From Amycolatopsis sp. 2-15 (GTDB lineage: Bacteria > Actinomycetota > Actinomycetes > Mycobacteriales > Pseudonocardiaceae): a stretch of 64,000 bases of DNA. Made by a program: the position numbers and the translations under genes. The stretch is taken from contig NZ_CP127294.1 of the NCBI RefSeq assembly GCF_030285625.1, positions 7,782,001 to 7,846,000 of the forward strand. Direction: 5' to 3'. The notes below the pieces were generated by a model. The model searched no databases. It was not told the DNA's origin and worked only from the letters and a program-made list of their open reading frames with translations. Positions within the stretch are counted from its first letter, which is position 1. Each line of letters starts with the position of its first letter. Of this stretch, positions 7,504 through 16,351 are shown piece by piece.

Positions 7504-9008
7504 CGGAGCCGGCCGCCCCCGACCGTGCCGCCGAGCAGGAATTCCGCCCGGAACCCCAGTAGGTGCGGTGGCGGAGGCTTCGGGGGCACCAAACGGAAAA
7601 CGGGCCCTTCGGCGGGCGCGCCGGGATAGGCCGTGAGCTCGCCGCGAGCCGGCACCGCGCACTCGGCGACCCGCCCCTCGGCGGTCCCGACCAGCAGCCG
7701 CCCGGTCCCGGCCAAGGCCAGCGCCGAGCCCGTCGACGGGAGCCCAGCCACGACCAGGGGGTGCGTCCAGAGCACCCCGCCGGTCGTGGCGTCGAGGGCC
7801 ACGAGCAGCCCGGAGCTCAGGCTGAGGTGGACGATCGCGGCGTCGGCTTCGATCGCCAGGACCTGGCCCCCGACCACGAACTGCCACCCGACCTCGCCGT
7901 CCGGCAGCCGACGCCGCGTCACGAGGGTGGCGGCGTGCCGGGCATCGGCCATGGGACCGTCGACGTCGAGCGCCGGCCCGATGCGCAACCAGGAGGCCGC
8001 GTAGATCAAGGCCCCGCCGTCGAGGTCCACGGCGGCCCCGATTTCCGCGAGGTCCGCGGTTTCTTCCGACGGAGCCAGGGGAAACAGGGGCCGCACGGTC
8101 GGCTCGTCGCGGTCCGGTTCCACCAGTGCGACCCAGCGGTCCTCGTCTTCACTGTCGGGCACTCCCGTGACGTACGACGCCGAGGCCCGCCGGACCGGCA
8201 ACGCGGTCCAGCCCTGCGGCGGCTCCCGGCCGTCCGGAGTGGCGGAATCAAGCAGAGAACGGGACTCCGGACGAGCAACCGGCGGCGCACCGTCCACAGA
8301 GGACCACATTGTCATCGCCACGCCTTCCGACGAGGCCGCGATCCGGCCGTCGGCGAGGGCCTCGACGCTCCACACCGCACCGTGCTCACGCCACCCGGCG
8401 CTCAGGCCTTCGAGGTGCTCGCGCGCACGGGTTTCGTCGCGGGGATCGTCGCTTTCGCGACAGGGCCCGTCGAGCTCCTGCCAGGAAATATCGCCTTCGC
8501 CGACCGCGAGCCAGTCGTCGCGCTCGAGCATCGCGTCGTAGCCGACGGTGTGGGACTCGCGGCCGAGCTCCTCCTCGTGCACGGGAGCGACGGCGAGATC
8601 CAGCACCCGGCCCTCGCGCCACCGGCGCCAGCGCACGGAACGGATCTCCCGGGTGTCGGCGAGCGCCGACACCACGCGGCCGGAGCCGAAGTGCCACAGC
8701 AGCAGCTCTCCGTTGTAGAAAAAGCCGCCGCCGTAGCGTCCCGTCCCGATCGCGAGCACCGGCAGGCGCGGGTGGAAGTCCACGGCGTGCACCGGGAACC
8801 GGCTGCGCAAGAGCAGGCGGCAGGTCAGGTCTCGCCGGTCGTAAAGACCGACCACGTGCGGGGACAGCCGGGTGCGCCGGTCCCATTCCCGCCACCCCTG
8901 CCGGCCGGCGACGGCGACGAGGCCGTGGTGCTCGCTTTCCGTGACCGTGACCGGGCGGCCGGTCTCGGTGAACGGATCGGCGGCGAACACCCGCCGGACC
9001 GTCACCAC
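7494..9008 (-). CDS. predicted beta-propeller (WD40/PQQ-like) protein
   Basis: A soluble protein of about 504 residues with repeated short beta-rich units: VHAVDFHPRLPVLAIGTG near residue 80, WSVEALADGRIAASS near 215 and GLLVALDATTGGVLWTHP near 420. These are typical blades of WD40 or PQQ-like propellers. No enzyme motif, signal peptide or membrane segment is present. The start is taken as GTG at 9008 (or the next codon), with CGGGAG before it and the upstream SRPBCC stop just ahead. Its last codons overlap the 3' end of the convergent flavin-domain gene by 10 bases. I do not know its role; propellers usually serve as binding platforms. Confidence 0.75.
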   Translation of the reverse strand: MVTVRRVFAADPFTETGRPVTVTESEHHGLVAVAGRQGWREWDRRTRLSPHVVGLYDRRDLTCRLLLRSRFPVHAVDFHPRLPVLAIGTGRYGGGFFYNGELLLWHFGSGRVVSALADTREIRSVRWRRWREGRVLDLAVAPVHEEELGRESHTVGYDAMLERDDWLAVGEGDISWQELDGPCRESDDPRDETRAREHLEGLSAGWREHGAVWSVEALADGRIAASSEGVAMTMWSSVDGAPPVARPESRSLLDSATPDGREPPQGWTALPVRRASASYVTGVPDSEDEDRWVALVEPDRDEPTVRPLFPLAPSEETADLAEIGAAVDLDGGALIYAASWLRIGPALDVDGPMADARHAATLVTRRRLPDGEVGWQFVVGGQVLAIEADAAIVHLSLSSGLLVALDATTGGVLWTHPLVVAGLPSTGSALALAGTGRLLVGTAEGRVAECAVPARGELTAYPGAPAEGPVFRLVPPKPPPPHLLGFRAEFLLGGTVGGGRLRHQ

Positions 9009-9027
9009 CGCGTGCTCCCGCGGAGAA

Positions 9028-9483
9028 TCAAACGGACGGCGGGAGCGCGTCGAGCCATGAGCGCGTGAGCTCGGCCCGGTCGGAGGTGCGCAGCAACGCC
9101 GCCGGACCACGCGCGGCCTCGTGGAAGATTGCGCGGGTGCCGCCGCTCGGCACGTCGAGCAGGAGCCACGACTGGTAGAAGCTCAGCCGATCACTCACGG
9201 CGGCCCAGCCGAACCGGCTCGGCACGACCAGCTCGCCCACGATCCCGTCGAGGGTGTGCGGCGCCGCCACGACGACGAACCGGCCGCCGACGATCAGCTC
9301 CTCGGCCACCTCGACCCGGTCCACCCCACGTTGCCACGTCGGCCACTCTGCCACCGAGACGAGCCGGGTGAACACCGCGTCGGCCGGTGCCGCCACGTGA
9401 CGTTGATGGCTGACGAAGCTGTCGCAACGGTCCGGCCCCCAGCCGGGCGGCCAGTGGACATCCGGGTGTACTCCTGCGCTCAT
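9028..9483 (-). CDS. SRPBCC (START-like) family protein
   Basis: A 151-residue single-domain protein with the SRPBCC pattern: VSHQRHVAAPADAVFTRLVSVAEWPTWQRGV at the front, a long beta sheet and a C-terminal helix (SDRAELTRSWLDAL). Such helix-grip proteins bind hydrophobic ligands in a deep cavity. The start is placed at ATG 9483. A GTG 12 codons upstream is in frame but lies inside the dyad at 9519-9534, which would then have to be transcribed. It sits between the LAL regulator gene and the propeller gene, with 19 bases to the latter, so the two are probably cotranscribed. Confidence 0.78.
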   Translation of the reverse strand: MSAGVHPDVHWPPGWGPDRCDSFVSHQRHVAAPADAVFTRLVSVAEWPTWQRGVDRVEVAEELIVGGRFVVVAAPHTLDGIVGELVVPSRFGWAAVSDRLSFYQSWLLLDVPSGGTRAIFHEAARGPAALLRTSDRAELTRSWLDALPPSV

Positions 9484-9518
9484 ACCCCCGAGAGTGGACT
9501 TCGCGGACGGACACAGCA

Positions 9519-9534
9519 CCCGTCACATGACTGG
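9519..9534 (-). promoter_or_regulatory. shared 16-bp dyad, copy 2
   Basis: CCCGTCA-CA-TGACTGG matches the dyads at 6467, 38270 and 39251. It spans the last codons and stop of the LAL regulator gene and stands about 40 bases upstream of the SRPBCC start. The position suggests a promoter or operator for the SRPBCC-propeller pair that is embedded in the end of the regulator gene. Confidence 0.5.
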
Positions 9535-12285
9535 CTTGTCCGACCGGTCCCGATCGTCGTAGGTGGTGAGGGCGTCGCGCAGCGCGGCGCGGGAGGTGAT
9601 GCCCAGCTTGGGGAAGATCTTGTACAGGTGATCACCCACGGTCCGGTGGGAGATGTACAGCTTCTGCCCGATCTGCTTGTTGGTCAGGCCGGCGCCGGCC
9701 AGCTCCGCGATCTCGCGCTCCTGCGGCGTGAGCGGCGCCTTGGCGTCCGGCGCCGACTGCCGCGTGAGCCCGGTCGCGCGCAGCTCGTTGGCGGCGCGGT
9801 CCCGCCACGGGACGGCGCCGAGCGCGGCCAGCGTGTCGTGCGCGATGGTCAGCTGTTCCCGGGCCGCGCTCGTGCTCCGCAGCCGGCGCAGCCGTTCCCC
9901 GTACGCGAGGCGCACGCGGGCCAGGTCGAACGGCCAGCGGTCGAGGGCCGGGCCGGACAGCGCCGCCTCGAACCGTTCCCGGGCGGTGTCGTCGTCCGCC
10001 GTCATCGCCGTCGCCGCCGCGGTGACCAGGCGCAGGCGGGGCGACAGCTTGCCCAGCCGGGCCTCGCGCAGTGCGGCCGCGTGCGCGTTCGCCTCGGCGC
10101 GGCGCCCGGTGAACAGGGCCGCTTCGACGAGCTCCGGCGCCACCCAGAGCGCGCCCGGCCGGTACCGCGCGAGCTCTCCTGCCGGGCTGACCTGCGACGC
10201 GTGGTGGTAGGCGTCGTCGTACGCGCCGGCGCCGATGTCGGACAACGCGCGGGCCTGCCACGCGAAGTACGTGATGCCGGCGGCCTGGTGCGCGATGGCC
10301 CACTGCGCCATGCCGTCGGTCAGCTGCCGCGCGGCCTCGACCTCGCCGCGGCCGGCGGCGACGAGCGCCTGCACCCAGTGGAAGTACCAGTGGAAGAAGC
10401 GGAGGCCGTGTTCGGTGCAGACGGCGAGGCCCTCGTCGGCGAACTCCCACGCCTCGTCCCAGCGGCCCGACTGGAAGCCGTCGATCCCCAGGTGCATGAG
10501 TGCCCCCAGGTGACGGCGGGCCGGTCCCTTGCCCGCGTGGCGCGACTGCGCGAGGTGCCGCTCCGCCTCGCGCAGCCGGGGCAGCCGGTCGGCGAACACG
10601 GCCGCGGTGCCGATGCGGATGAGCCGGGTCGGGTCCTCGTCACCGCCCACGGTGTCGATCACGGCGTCGAGCTCGGCGACGTCCTCGTCGGTCGCGCGCG
10701 CCGGGTCGGAGAACACGGTCGCGTTCACGCGCAGCACCGGTGGGGGCTCCGGCTCCAGCCGCCCGACCAGGCGGTGGAAGGTCTCCCACGCCGGCTGCGT
10801 GCCGACGTACCAGCTGATCAGGAGCAGGTTGAGCAACGCCTCGACCAGCACGGCGTCACCGGCGTCGAACCCGTGGTCGCCGGCCTCGATGGCACCGGCC
10901 AGCAGCCGGTGGGCGGTGGTGACGTCGCCGTCGGAGTTGATCAGCAAGTGCGCCGCCGCGGCGGCGCCGGGCAGCGAATGCGTCGGCAGGGAGCCGGACC
11001 GGCGGGCGTCGCCCAGCAACCGGCTGGCCGTGGCCAGCTCGCCACCGGCGTCGGCTCCGACGTACGCGGCCTCGGCGAGCCGGCGGCCGCGGTCGGCCGG
11101 GTCGGGGCTGAGCTCCGCGGCCCGGGTCAGCGCGGCGACCGCGCCCAGTGCGTCGCCCTGGCGCAGCAGGGCCTGCGCCGTCTCGTCCAGCTGCGCGGCG
11201 ATGTCGGCGTCGACCCCGACGGACGACTCGGCCAGGTGCCGCACGCGGCGTTCGGGCGTCGCGACGACCCCGGCCAGCGCGCGGTGGGCCCAGCGCCGTT
11301 CGCGTTCCGCGGACGCTTCGACCACCGCGGCGCCGATCAGCGGGTGCCGGAAGCCCAGCCGGGTGCCGCTCAGCTGCACGAGCCGGGCCGCTTCGGCCGG
11401 GGCCAGGTCGTCGAGGTCGCACGTCTCGCCGCCCGCGGTGCGCAGCCGGGCCACCTCGACGCTGCCCCCGAGCGCCCCCAGCAACATCATCAGCCGGCAG
11501 CGCTCGGGCAGGCCCCGCACCCGCGAGGTGAACAGCACCTGCAGCCGGTCCGACAACGGCAGGACCTCGGGCAACGTCGTGAAGTCCGTGCGCTGGTCCC
11601 CGTCGAGCGCGGACGGCAGCTCCAGCAGCGCGAGCGGGTTGCCCGCAGCTTCGGCGAGCAGCCGGTGCCGCACGGCGGGCGCCAGCTCGGGGAAGTGCCG
11701 GTCCACGAGCGTGCGGGCCGCCCGCGCGGGCAGCGGCGGCAGCACGGCCTCGGCCAGCCCGCTGTCCTGGAAGAACCCGCGGTCGGCCGAGCGGCAGGCG
11801 GCAAGGAAGACGATCGGGCTGCCGACCAGGCGACGGGCGACGAAGCCGAGCACCTCGGCGCTGGCGCGGTCCACCCAGTGGAGGTCGTCGATCACGATCA
11901 GCAGCGGGGTTTCGGCCGCGACGGACCGCAGCCACAGCAGCGCGGCGTTCGACACCACGAGCCGGTCGGGTGCCGGCCCGACCTCGAAACCGAGCGCGCA
12001 CCGCAGCGCCGTGCGGTGGGTGTCGGTGAGGGCGGCCATCTCCTCGCCGAGCGGGAAGAGCAGCTGGTTGAGCGCGGAGTAGCCGACCTCGGCCTCGAAC
12101 TGCGCGCCCGCCGCCCGCACGACCCGCGTGCCACGCCCGGCCTCCCCGGCGGCGAACTCGTCGAGCACCGCGCTCTTGCCGACCCCGGCCTCCCCCACCA
12201 CGAGCAGGGCACCACCGCGCACGCCGGCGCCTTCGAAGAAGGAGCGGATCGAGGCGATCTCATCGTCACGGCCGATCAGCGGCAC
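9523..12285 (-). CDS. LAL-type LuxR family transcriptional regulator with AAA ATPase
   Basis: A very large regulator of about 920 residues. The N-terminus opens with PLIGRDDEIASIRSFF and carries Walker A (VGEAGVGKSAV, about residues 30-40) and Walker B (LLIVIDDLHWVD, about 125-135), followed by helical TPR-like repeats. The C-terminus holds a LuxR helix-turn-helix (LTPQEREIAELAGAGLTNKQIG...ISHRTVGDHLYKIF). Such LAL proteins are ATP-dependent activators, often of sugar or secondary-metabolism genes. The GTG at 12285 is preferred since GGGAGG precedes it by about 9 bases; a GTG at 12327 is also in frame. No partner gene fixes its target, but the dyad at its 3' end and three more copies are candidates. 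Confidence 0.93.
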   Translation of the reverse strand: MPLIGRDDEIASIRSFFEGAGVRGGALLVVGEAGVGKSAVLDEFAAGEAGRGTRVVRAAGAQFEAEVGYSALNQLLFPLGEEMAALTDTHRTALRCALGFEVGPAPDRLVVSNAALLWLRSVAAETPLLIVIDDLHWVDRASAEVLGFVARRLVGSPIVFLAACRSADRGFFQDSGLAEAVLPPLPARAARTLVDRHFPELAPAVRHRLLAEAAGNPLALLELPSALDGDQRTDFTTLPEVLPLSDRLQVLFTSRVRGLPERCRLMMLLGALGGSVEVARLRTAGGETCDLDDLAPAEAARLVQLSGTRLGFRHPLIGAAVVEASAERERRWAHRALAGVVATPERRVRHLAESSVGVDADIAAQLDETAQALLRQGDALGAVAALTRAAELSPDPADRGRRLAEAAYVGADAGGELATASRLLGDARRSGSLPTHSLPGAAAAAHLLINSDGDVTTAHRLLAGAIEAGDHGFDAGDAVLVEALLNLLLISWYVGTQPAWETFHRLVGRLEPEPPPVLRVNATVFSDPARATDEDVAELDAVIDTVGGDEDPTRLIRIGTAAVFADRLPRLREAERHLAQSRHAGKGPARRHLGALMHLGIDGFQSGRWDEAWEFADEGLAVCTEHGLRFFHWYFHWVQALVAAGRGEVEAARQLTDGMAQWAIAHQAAGITYFAWQARALSDIGAGAYDDAYHHASQVSPAGELARYRPGALWVAPELVEAALFTGRRAEANAHAAALREARLGKLSPRLRLVTAAATAMTADDDTARERFEAALSGPALDRWPFDLARVRLAYGERLRRLRSTSAAREQLTIAHDTLAALGAVPWRDRAANELRATGLTRQSAPDAKAPLTPQEREIAELAGAGLTNKQIGQKLYISHRTVGDHLYKIFPKLGITSRAALRDALTTYDDRDRSDKPVM

Positions 12286-12983
12286 GGCTCGGCCCTCCCG
12301 AACTCCTGCAGCCGACGCAGCCGGCACAGCCGACGCGGCCGCCGGGTGCCGAAGCCACCGGTGCCGTCAGTGCTCTCGCAGGGGCCTGCGCCGCCCGGAG
12401 CCACGACTGGCCGGCCGAAGCGGACGAGCCCGCGAACCGTGCGGCGGCCCGAGCCGCCGTGCGCGTGTCCGATGCCGTGGGTCCGCACTCGTTCCTTCTT
12501 CAGGTCCGCCGTAATCGCCGTCGGGTCGATGAAATATTCACGACAAGCCGGATCGACGGTGTAGCGGCAGGGACAACGACGGATCCGGGCAGTTCGTACT
12601 TGTCGTCGCGATCAGTGTTCGGAACCGCGCTTCGACAAAAGTCATCTTAATGTACTACCTGACCTCCGACGAAACCGGGTTCGCCGAAGATCCCGTGGCG
12701 CCAAGGAAATTCGACCTCGGTCAAACCATCCGAGACTTCCCTCTCGGCGTCCTCGGCTACCAGTCCATCCCACTCCGGAGGCGGCCGATCACCGGCAGAG
12801 ATTCACCGAGGAATAAGCTGCTGGTAACCACGGTTACGGAGAGGTCCGCCGCGACACCTTCGGCGGAAGACGTGTTCGACATGAACGCCTTTCGGTTGAT
12901 ACTCATTCTCCGTTGACACATGATGGACTGGATCGCGAGAGGGGACTACGGATGATCGGCTCATTTTCTGTCGGGATCGGTTC
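12286..12983. other. 698-bp divergent intergenic region
   Basis: This lies between the minus-strand LAL gene and the plus-strand AraC gene. The first 230 bases are GC-rich; from about 12520 to 12920 the DNA is clearly richer in A and T. I find no gene with a ribosome binding site here. An open frame at 12650-12916 begins in the AT-rich part without a Shine-Dalgarno sequence, and its translation resembles nothing I know. TTGACA at 12913-12918 is a possible -35 for the AraC gene, though no good -10 follows it. Confidence 0.5.
12824..12837. promoter_or_regulatory. GTAACC-AC-GGTTAC dyad
   Basis: A perfect inverted repeat with 6-base arms and a 2-base centre, about 150 bases upstream of the AraC gene and in the AT-rich half of the LAL/AraC intergenic region. 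It may be an operator of one of the two flanking regulators. Confidence 0.4.
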
Positions 12984-13895
12984 ATGGACGGAGTGAGCAG
13001 ACTCATCCGGCTGGCGCATCTCGAGGGCCGCCTCGACGTGCGGTGCCTGATGGCCGGACAGTTCACTTTGGACCACGAGGCCGCCCCGCCGGGTGAGGTG
13101 CAGTTCCACCTTGTCCTGCAAGGACGCTGCACTGTGACCACCGGCACGTCCACAGTCGACCTGGGTCCGGGCGACTACTTCCTGCTCCCCCACGGCGACG
13201 CCCACACGGTGACCGCGGCCTCGGGCCGCCGGCGCCGGTTCGAGGAGGAGCCGGGAGCGACGTTCACCACACGCAAGTCCCTCGGCGCCGAGCACGAGCT
13301 CGACCTGTTCTGCGGCCACTACCGCTTCGACTCGGCCGCGGGCGCGCTGCTGTTCCGCTTGCTGCCCTCGCTGGTGCACGTCACCATGGACCGCCCGGCG
13401 CTCGCGCTGGCCGACGTCCTGCGCGGCGAAGCCGACTCCGACGGACCCGGCACGGGCGCCATCGTGTGTTCGCTGTGCGACGCGCTGCTCGCCATGTCGC
13501 TGCGCAGCCGCCCCGACCAGCGACTCGACACGCCCGCCCTGTGGACCGCCATGGGCGACGACGTGCTGGGCCGGGTGATCGCCCAGGTCGTGGAACGCCC
13601 CGGCGAGTCGTGGACCATCGACCGCATGGCGTCGGAGGCGCGGATGTCGCGCGCCACGTTCCTGCGCCGCTTCACCGCCCGCACCGGCATCACGGTCGCG
13701 ACGTTGCTGACCTCGATCCGGATGATGGTGGCCGCCGACCTGCTGACGCGCTCGGACCTCTCGGTGGCGCGCGTGGCGAGCGAGGTCGGATACCGCTCGG
13801 AATCGGCTTTCGCGCAGGCGTTCCGGGCCACTGTGGGCACGCCGCCTGCCCGTTTCCGCAAGCACGCGGTGTCGAGCCAGTGCACGCAGCGGTAG
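12984..13895 (+). CDS. AraC family transcriptional regulator with cupin sensor domain
   Basis: A 303-residue regulator. The N-terminal cupin-type sensor domain (about residues 1-180) contains FHLVLQGRCTVTT, LGPGDYFLLPHGDAHTV and the CGHYRFD segment typical of the cupin_6 family. The C-terminal AraC domain (about 200-300) has two helix-turn-helix units, SWTIDRMASEARMSRATFLRRF and LSVARVASEVGYRSESAFAQAF, and ends in GTPPARFRK. It is likely to respond to a small ligand and control nearby genes, either the hydrolase fusion at 14041 on the same strand or itself. The ribosome binding site before the ATG is weak. Confidence 0.93.
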   Translation: MDGVSRLIRLAHLEGRLDVRCLMAGQFTLDHEAAPPGEVQFHLVLQGRCTVTTGTSTVDLGPGDYFLLPHGDAHTVTAASGRRRRFEEEPGATFTTRKSLGAEHELDLFCGHYRFDSAAGALLFRLLPSLVHVTMDRPALALADVLRGEADSDGPGTGAIVCSLCDALLAMSLRSRPDQRLDTPALWTAMGDDVLGRVIAQVVERPGESWTIDRMASEARMSRATFLRRFTARTGITVATLLTSIRMMVAADLLTRSDLSVARVASEVGYRSESAFAQAFRATVGTPPARFRKHAVSSQCTQR

Positions 13896-14040
13896 TCTGT
13901 CGTCGCACCTATTGACGGTAAAGATTCATGACCAGTTGAAAAATCCCGGTGCGGACGCACCGCCCCGGCGCCACGGCGGTGCGCGTCCAGGGCAGCGCGG
14001 AGCTGACCCACCGGAGAAGAACCAGAACCAGGAGCAGACG

Positions 14041-15219
14041 ATGTCCGTCGTCGAGATGACCACCTTCACGGTGGCCGAGGAGAACACCCGGGCGATGCTG
14101 GCCGCGCGCCCGGCGATGGTGGAGGCGTTCCGGGCCGACCGGCGTGGGTTCCTCTCCGCGCGGCTGGTGCGGGTGGCCGAGAACACGTGGCTGGACTTCG
14201 TCGAGTGGTCCGACGACGCCGCGTGGGACGAGTCGAAGGCCAAGGGCGCGAACCTGCCGGCGATCGGCACGTTCTTCGCCACGATCGACACGCTGGTCGG
14301 CGCCGAACGCGGCGTGCGCTACGACGACGCCCAGGAGACCCCCGCCGTCGAGCGCCGCGTGCGCACCGTGGCCTACGGGCCCGAGCCGTCGCAGGTCGGT
14401 GAGCTGTACCTGCCGGAGGGCCAGGGACCGTTCCCGGTCGTGGTCGTCGTCCACGGCGGCTACTGGACCGCCATGTGGGACCGCCGCCAGATCACCGACG
14501 TCGTCGACGACTTCCTCGGCCGCGGATACGCGGTGTGGAACATCGAGTACCGCCGCATCGGCGAGCCGGGCGGCGGCTGGCCCGGCACGTTCCTCGACAT
14601 CGCCGCGGCCGTGGACGCGGTCGACGGGATGGACCCCGCGCTCGACCCGAGCCGGGTCGTCATCGTCGGGCACTCGGCCGGCGGGCACCTCACCACCTGG
14701 GCCGCCCACCGCGGCGCCCTGCCCGCCGAAGCCCCGGGCGCGAACCCGAAGGTCACTCCGCTCGGCATCGTCTCCCTCGCCGGCGCCCTCGACCTCAAGA
14801 CGGGCGACGCCACCGGGTTCGGCACGGTGCTCGCCGACCCCGACGCCGAACCGCCGAAGGACGCGCCCGAGGCCGCGCGTCCGGAGGCCTGGCCGCTCGT
14901 CGCCGCGCAGGTCGGGGACGGCATCGTCACGCTCCTGGTCGGCGCGCACTACGCGGAGAACCCCGAGCGTTACTCCTGGACCTCCCCGCTCGAGCTGGCC
15001 AACCCGGGCGTGCCGGTGCTGGCCGTGCACGGCACCGCGGACGAGGCCGTGCCCGCCGACTGGAGCCACCGTTACGCGGAGAAGACCAACGCGGCAGGAG
15101 GCAGCGCCCGCTACGTCGAGGTCGAGGGCGCGACCCACTTCGATGTGGTGCAGCCGACCCACCCCGTGTGGCCGACGGTCACCGCGTGGGTCGACGAGAC
15201 GTTCACCAAGAACCAGTGA
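14041..15219 (+). CDS. ABM-like domain fused to alpha/beta hydrolase
   Basis: A 392-residue two-domain protein. Residues 1-95 (VVEMTTFTVAEENTRAMLAA..., FVEWSDDAAWDESK) resemble a dimeric alpha-beta barrel of the antibiotic-biosynthesis-monooxygenase type. Residues 110-390 form an alpha/beta hydrolase like kynurenine formamidases: oxyanion motif HGGYW near 141, nucleophile in GHSAGGH near 218, acid in GTADEAVP near 337 and histidine in GATHFDV near 365. The ATG at 14041 follows AGGAGCAGACG. It is probably a soluble esterase or amidase whose N-terminal domain binds or preoxidises the substrate. The preceding AraC gene on the same strand is a likely regulator. A strong terminator follows. Confidence 0.88.
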   Translation: MSVVEMTTFTVAEENTRAMLAARPAMVEAFRADRRGFLSARLVRVAENTWLDFVEWSDDAAWDESKAKGANLPAIGTFFATIDTLVGAERGVRYDDAQETPAVERRVRTVAYGPEPSQVGELYLPEGQGPFPVVVVVHGGYWTAMWDRRQITDVVDDFLGRGYAVWNIEYRRIGEPGGGWPGTFLDIAAAVDAVDGMDPALDPSRVVIVGHSAGGHLTTWAAHRGALPAEAPGANPKVTPLGIVSLAGALDLKTGDATGFGTVLADPDAEPPKDAPEAARPEAWPLVAAQVGDGIVTLLVGAHYAENPERYSWTSPLELANPGVPVLAVHGTADEAVPADWSHRYAEKTNAAGGSARYVEVEGATHFDVVQPTHPVWPTVTAWVDETFTKNQ

Positions 15220-15224
15220 CCGGC

Positions 15225-15260
15225 CGGGTGTCGTGCCACCGATCGGCGGCACGACACCCG
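15225..15260. terminator. bidirectional hairpin terminator
   Basis: CGGGTGTCGTGCC (15225-15237) pairs perfectly with GGCACGACACCCG (15248-15260) across a 10-base loop. It lies between the convergent hydrolase-fusion and SnoaL-like genes and can end both transcripts. Confidence 0.8.
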
Positions 15261-15264
15261 TCGC

Positions 15265-15774
15265 TCATTCCGCCGTGCGCCATCGGCCGCGCGTCAGCTC
15301 GGCGTAGTCGGTGAACTCCGGGAGCGCGCCCAGCTGCCGCAGCAACGCGAAGTCGTCGGCGAAGTACCAGTGCTCGGCGACGAGCCCGTCCTCGAACCGC
15401 CAGATCGCCATCTCGGTGATGTCGATGCGGTTCCCCGTCGCGGGAAAACCGTAGAGCTCACCGGTGTGGGTGGCGGTGAGCGACCACACCGCCCACACCC
15501 GATCCCCCTTGGCGACGATGTCCTCGATGACGTCGTACCGGTCGGGCAGGGAATCCTTGCGGTAGCCGCCCATGCCGAGGCCGGACAGCTCCGCCAAGGA
15601 AGCCATGCCGACGCGGTTGACCGTCGCGCCGGGCTTGAGGAACTGTGCGCGTTCTTCGAGCGGGACCGAACGGAACTTCAGGACGAGGTCGATGTTGCGG
15701 CGTTCCTCTTCCGTGTACTCGACATCCTGGTAGTCGCCGCCGACGAGGCTCGTCACGAGGCTGCGGGTGTGCAT
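15265..15774 (-). CDS. SnoaL-like / ester cyclase family protein
   Basis: A 169-residue NTF2-fold protein. The segments DRYDVIEDIVAKGDRVWAVWSLTATHTGELYGFPATG, ITEMAIWRFEDGLVAEHWYFAD and the C-terminal LLRQLGALPEF are those of the SnoaL-like polyketide cyclase / ester cyclase group. Members include aldol cyclases, but most are of unknown role. An AAAGGA site precedes the ATG. It is the last gene of a seven-gene minus-strand unit (binding protein to SnoaL), 22 bases after the YceI gene. Confidence 0.88.
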   Translation of the reverse strand: MHTRSLVTSLVGGDYQDVEYTEEERRNIDLVLKFRSVPLEERAQFLKPGATVNRVGMASLAELSGLGMGGYRKDSLPDRYDVIEDIVAKGDRVWAVWSLTATHTGELYGFPATGNRIDITEMAIWRFEDGLVAEHWYFADDFALLRQLGALPEFTDYAELTRGRWRTAE

Positions 15775-15796
15775 ACGGTGGTCCTTTCGAGGTCGG

Positions 15797-16351
15797 TCAG
15801 GCCCTGACCAGTTCGGCTTCGATCACGATGTCCACGAGGTTCGACACCACCGCGCCGCCACCGGCGAGCAGGCCGTCGAACTTCAGCCCGAACTCGCGCC
15901 GGTCGAGCGACGTCCGGGCCGAGAACCCGGCGCGCGTGGCGCCGCGGTGGTCGACGACTCCGCCGGTGCGCACGGCGAGCTCGATCGGCCGGGTGACCCC
16001 GCGGATCGTCAAGCTGCCCGGCAACGTCCAGTCGCCGGCGGAAAACCCGTCGCACGACGCGGTGAACTCCATTTCGGGAAACTGTGCGGTGTCCAGGAAA
16101 TCCGCCGAGCGGATCAGCTCGTCCCGTTTCGGATGGCCCGAAGACGCGCTCCCGGTCGCGACGCGGACGCGCACGGACGCGCCCGACGGAGTCACCTCGA
16201 CCTCGCCGTCGAGCACGTCGAACCGGCCGGTCACGCGCGCGATCGTCATGTGCACCACGGAGAACGCGACGAGGCTGTGCGCCGCGTCCACCGTCCAGGT
16301 GCCGGCCAGCGTCTCCAGTGGCCGGCGGGTCGTTTCGTCCACAGTGGTCAC
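15797..16351 (-). CDS. YceI family protein (second copy)
   Basis: A 184-residue YceI-like protein with AGTWTVDAAHSLVAFSVVHM, TGRFDVLDGEVEV, the GSLTIRGVTRPIELAV strand and a closing RREFGLKFD. It has no signal peptide. The GTG start at 16351 overlaps the stop of the LLM gene (GTGA), so the start is well fixed and the two proteins are made together. It probably binds a hydrophobic ligand. It differs clearly in sequence from the copy at 3077-3625, so it is not a recent duplicate. Confidence 0.92.
   Translation of the reverse strand: MTTVDETTRRPLETLAGTWTVDAAHSLVAFSVVHMTIARVTGRFDVLDGEVEVTPSGASVRVRVATGSASSGHPKRDELIRSADFLDTAQFPEMEFTASCDGFSAGDWTLPGSLTIRGVTRPIELAVRTGGVVDHRGATRAGFSARTSLDRREFGLKFDGLLAGGGAVVSNLVDIVIEAELVRA

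Noticed and set aside
9484..9519. GTG at 9519 as start of the SRPBCC protein
   Set aside because: It would place the start inside the 16-bp dyad and the preceding gene's end, without a ribosome binding site.
9121..12564. Open frame of 1147 codons on the plus strand
   Set aside because: It is antisense to the LAL regulator, whose Walker and HTH motifs are clear.
12650..12916. Small plus-strand open frame in the AT-rich intergenic region
   Set aside because: No ribosome binding site, no family resemblance and no codon bias; it looks like an accidental frame in a promoter region.
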